24,455 bases of DNA. It comes from JBBIII01 sp037446575. GTDB lineage: Bacteria > Bacteroidota > Ignavibacteria > UBA10030. Below are positions 23,351-24,455 of the stretch, in pieces; positions within the stretch are counted from its first letter, which is position 1, and each line of letters starts with the position of its first letter. Position numbers and translations under genes: made by a program. The notes beneath the pieces are model-generated. The model searched no databases and was not told the origin of the DNA. It worked only from the letters and a program-made list of their open reading frames with translations. The stretch spans positions 1-24,455 of the forward strand of contig JBBIII010000035.1 of assembly GCA_037446575.1 (NCBI GenBank), read 5' to 3'.

Positions 23351-24370
23351 ATGAAAATTAAAAAAATATTTTTTATTGCAAGTCTATTGTTAGCTCAAAA
23401 CTTAGCATCACAGCATATAGCAAAATATGCGGGAGAAATACTTGCCATAGGTGTTGGTGGTCGCGCACTTGGACTCGGAGGCGCATACGCGGCTTTGGCT
23501 AATGATGCAACCGCAGGTTATTGGAATCCGGCGGGATTAGCTCGTATAGATTATCCGGAAATTATGCTGATGCATGATGAGCGTTTTGGCGGCATGCTTA
23601 ATTATGATTTTGGCGCGGTGGCGATTCCGTATGGCGGCGATGCATCTTTTGGTGTTAGTGTTATGCGCTTGGGTATCGACGAAATTCCTGATACGCGTAA
23701 AGCTTGGAAAGACCAAAATTATAACGGCATTCTTGATTCTGCCGATTATGTTGACCCGAAAAAAGTAACATATTTTAACTCAGCCGATTGGACGGTTTAT
23801 TTGACTTATGCAAAGCGCGAATCCGAAGATTTTACTTATGGAATAAATTTAAAATTGATTCGGCGTGGAATGGAAGTTGCCACGGCAACAGGAATTGGAT
23901 TCGACATTGGAGCGCTTTATTCGCCAGCTAAAGATTGGTACGTTGCCGCAAATATTCAAGATGTAACAACAACACTTGTTACTTGGTCAACCGGGAATAA
24001 TGAATTAATCTCGCCTACTGTAAAATTAGGAACGGCTTATTTCTTTGAACTTTTCAGCGGGAGATTTGCACCTACAATTGATGTTGATGTGAGGTTTGAA
24101 AATAGAAGATTTGCTTCTATAACGAATTTAGGACCAATTAGTTTTGATCCGCATTTTGGACTCGAGTTTGATTTCAAGAATTCTATCGCGTTAAGAATAG
24201 GTTATAACGATGTTAAACAATTAACGCTCGGCGCGGGAATCCATTTACGGAAATTAGATATTGACTACTCTTTTGCCAGATTTGGAAAAGAAAACGATCT
24301 TGGCGATACACACAGAATTTCACTTCGTTTGATGTTGCAAGAAAAGAAGTATACACGCGGAGCGGAGTAA
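23351..24370 (+). CDS. PorV/PorQ-like (UPF0164) outer-membrane beta-barrel protein
   Basis: From ATG 23351 the product has 339 residues. It begins with a clear signal peptide, MKIKKIFFIASLLLAQNLAS, with likely cleavage before Gln21. Next come the family marks GGRALGLGGAYAALANDATA and YWNPAGLARI, then repeated amphipathic beta strands to the end, as expected for an outer-membrane barrel related to PorV/PorQ and FadL. PorV in Bacteroidetes serves the type IX secretion system. Many FCB bacteria carry several related proteins of unknown role, so a T9SS link is not shown here. The frame is open 20 codons further upstream, but that part would precede the signal peptide and covers the terminator. 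No Shine-Dalgarno is seen. A strong terminator follows. Confidence 0.88.
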   Translation: MKIKKIFFIASLLLAQNLASQHIAKYAGEILAIGVGGRALGLGGAYAALANDATAGYWNPAGLARIDYPEIMLMHDERFGGMLNYDFGAVAIPYGGDASFGVSVMRLGIDEIPDTRKAWKDQNYNGILDSADYVDPKKVTYFNSADWTVYLTYAKRESEDFTYGINLKLIRRGMEVATATGIGFDIGALYSPAKDWYVAANIQDVTTTLVTWSTGNNELISPTVKLGTAYFFELFSGRFAPTIDVDVRFENRRFASITNLGPISFDPHFGLEFDFKNSIALRIGYNDVKQLTLGAGIHLRKLDIDYSFARFGKENDLGDTHRISLRLMLQEKKYTRGAE

Positions 24371-24396
24371 AGAATTCTCTTTTATATTATCTCGTG

Positions 24397-24449
24397 AATG
24401 TCTGACACTTCCTTATGATTTTTATTTGAAAGTGTCGGACATTTTTTTT
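24397..24449 (+). terminator. Strong intrinsic terminator after the porV-like gene
   Basis: AATGTCTGACACTT (24397-24410) pairs with AAGTGTCGGACATT (24430-24443) over 14 bp, with one G-U pair, around a 19-nt loop. A T-run follows at 24442-24449. It lies 27 nt after the stop codon and ends the transcript at the window edge. Confidence 0.92.
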
Positions 24450-24455
24450 GGCAAA

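Overview
This window is a chromosomal replication-origin neighbourhood from an AT-rich bacterium. Every gene left of about 9.54 kb is on the minus strand and every gene right of about 9.88 kb is on the plus strand, so transcription diverges from the dnaA-rpmH gap. The gene content is the ancestral origin cluster: dnaA, dnaN, recF, a DUF721 gene, gyrB and gyrA on one side, and rpmH, rnpA, yidD, yidC, mnmE, mnmG and rsmG on the other. A PorV/PorQ-type (UPF0164) outer-membrane protein, a Bacteroidetes-like Lys in the YidC groove and the patchy use of Shine-Dalgarno sites suggest the FCB superphylum, perhaps Ignavibacteriota or a neighbour. That placement is inference, not proof.

Left arm (1-9540, minus). 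Running away from the origin are dnaA, a roughly 400-bp AT-rich gap with one perfect DnaA box and several near matches, dnaN, a hairpin, recF overlapping a DUF721 gene, gyrB, gyrA and a cut-off SpoIIAA/STAS-like gene. These supply the initiator, the sliding clamp, gap repair and supercoiling. Three of them start with GTG or TTG.

Origin (about 7700-9880). DnaA-box-like 9-mers flank both sides of dnaA, which suggests a bipartite oriC. The dnaA upstream region has three TGTTAAT repeats about one helical turn apart.

Right arm (9879-16668, plus). rpmH-rnpA-yidD-yidC (ribosomal protein, RNase P, membrane insertion) ends at an intrinsic terminator and is followed by mnmE-mnmG-rsmG (tRNA and rRNA modification). 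Two parS-type palindromes (core GTTTCACGTGAAAC) flank mnmG. One replaces its ribosome-binding region and the other contains the rsmG start codon. parA and parB are not in the window.

Distal right arm (16717-24455, plus). This holds murQ (muropeptide recycling), a DUF2461 gene closely linked to an RraB-like gene, lon, dnaX and the porV-like gene. dnaX has an A9 slippery run followed directly by an out-of-frame stop, which would make a short gamma-type subunit. The porV-like gene sits behind a structured leader and a terminator that ends 14 nt before its start codon, with a sequence in the leader that can pair in two ways. No mobile element, CRISPR array, rRNA or tRNA was seen.
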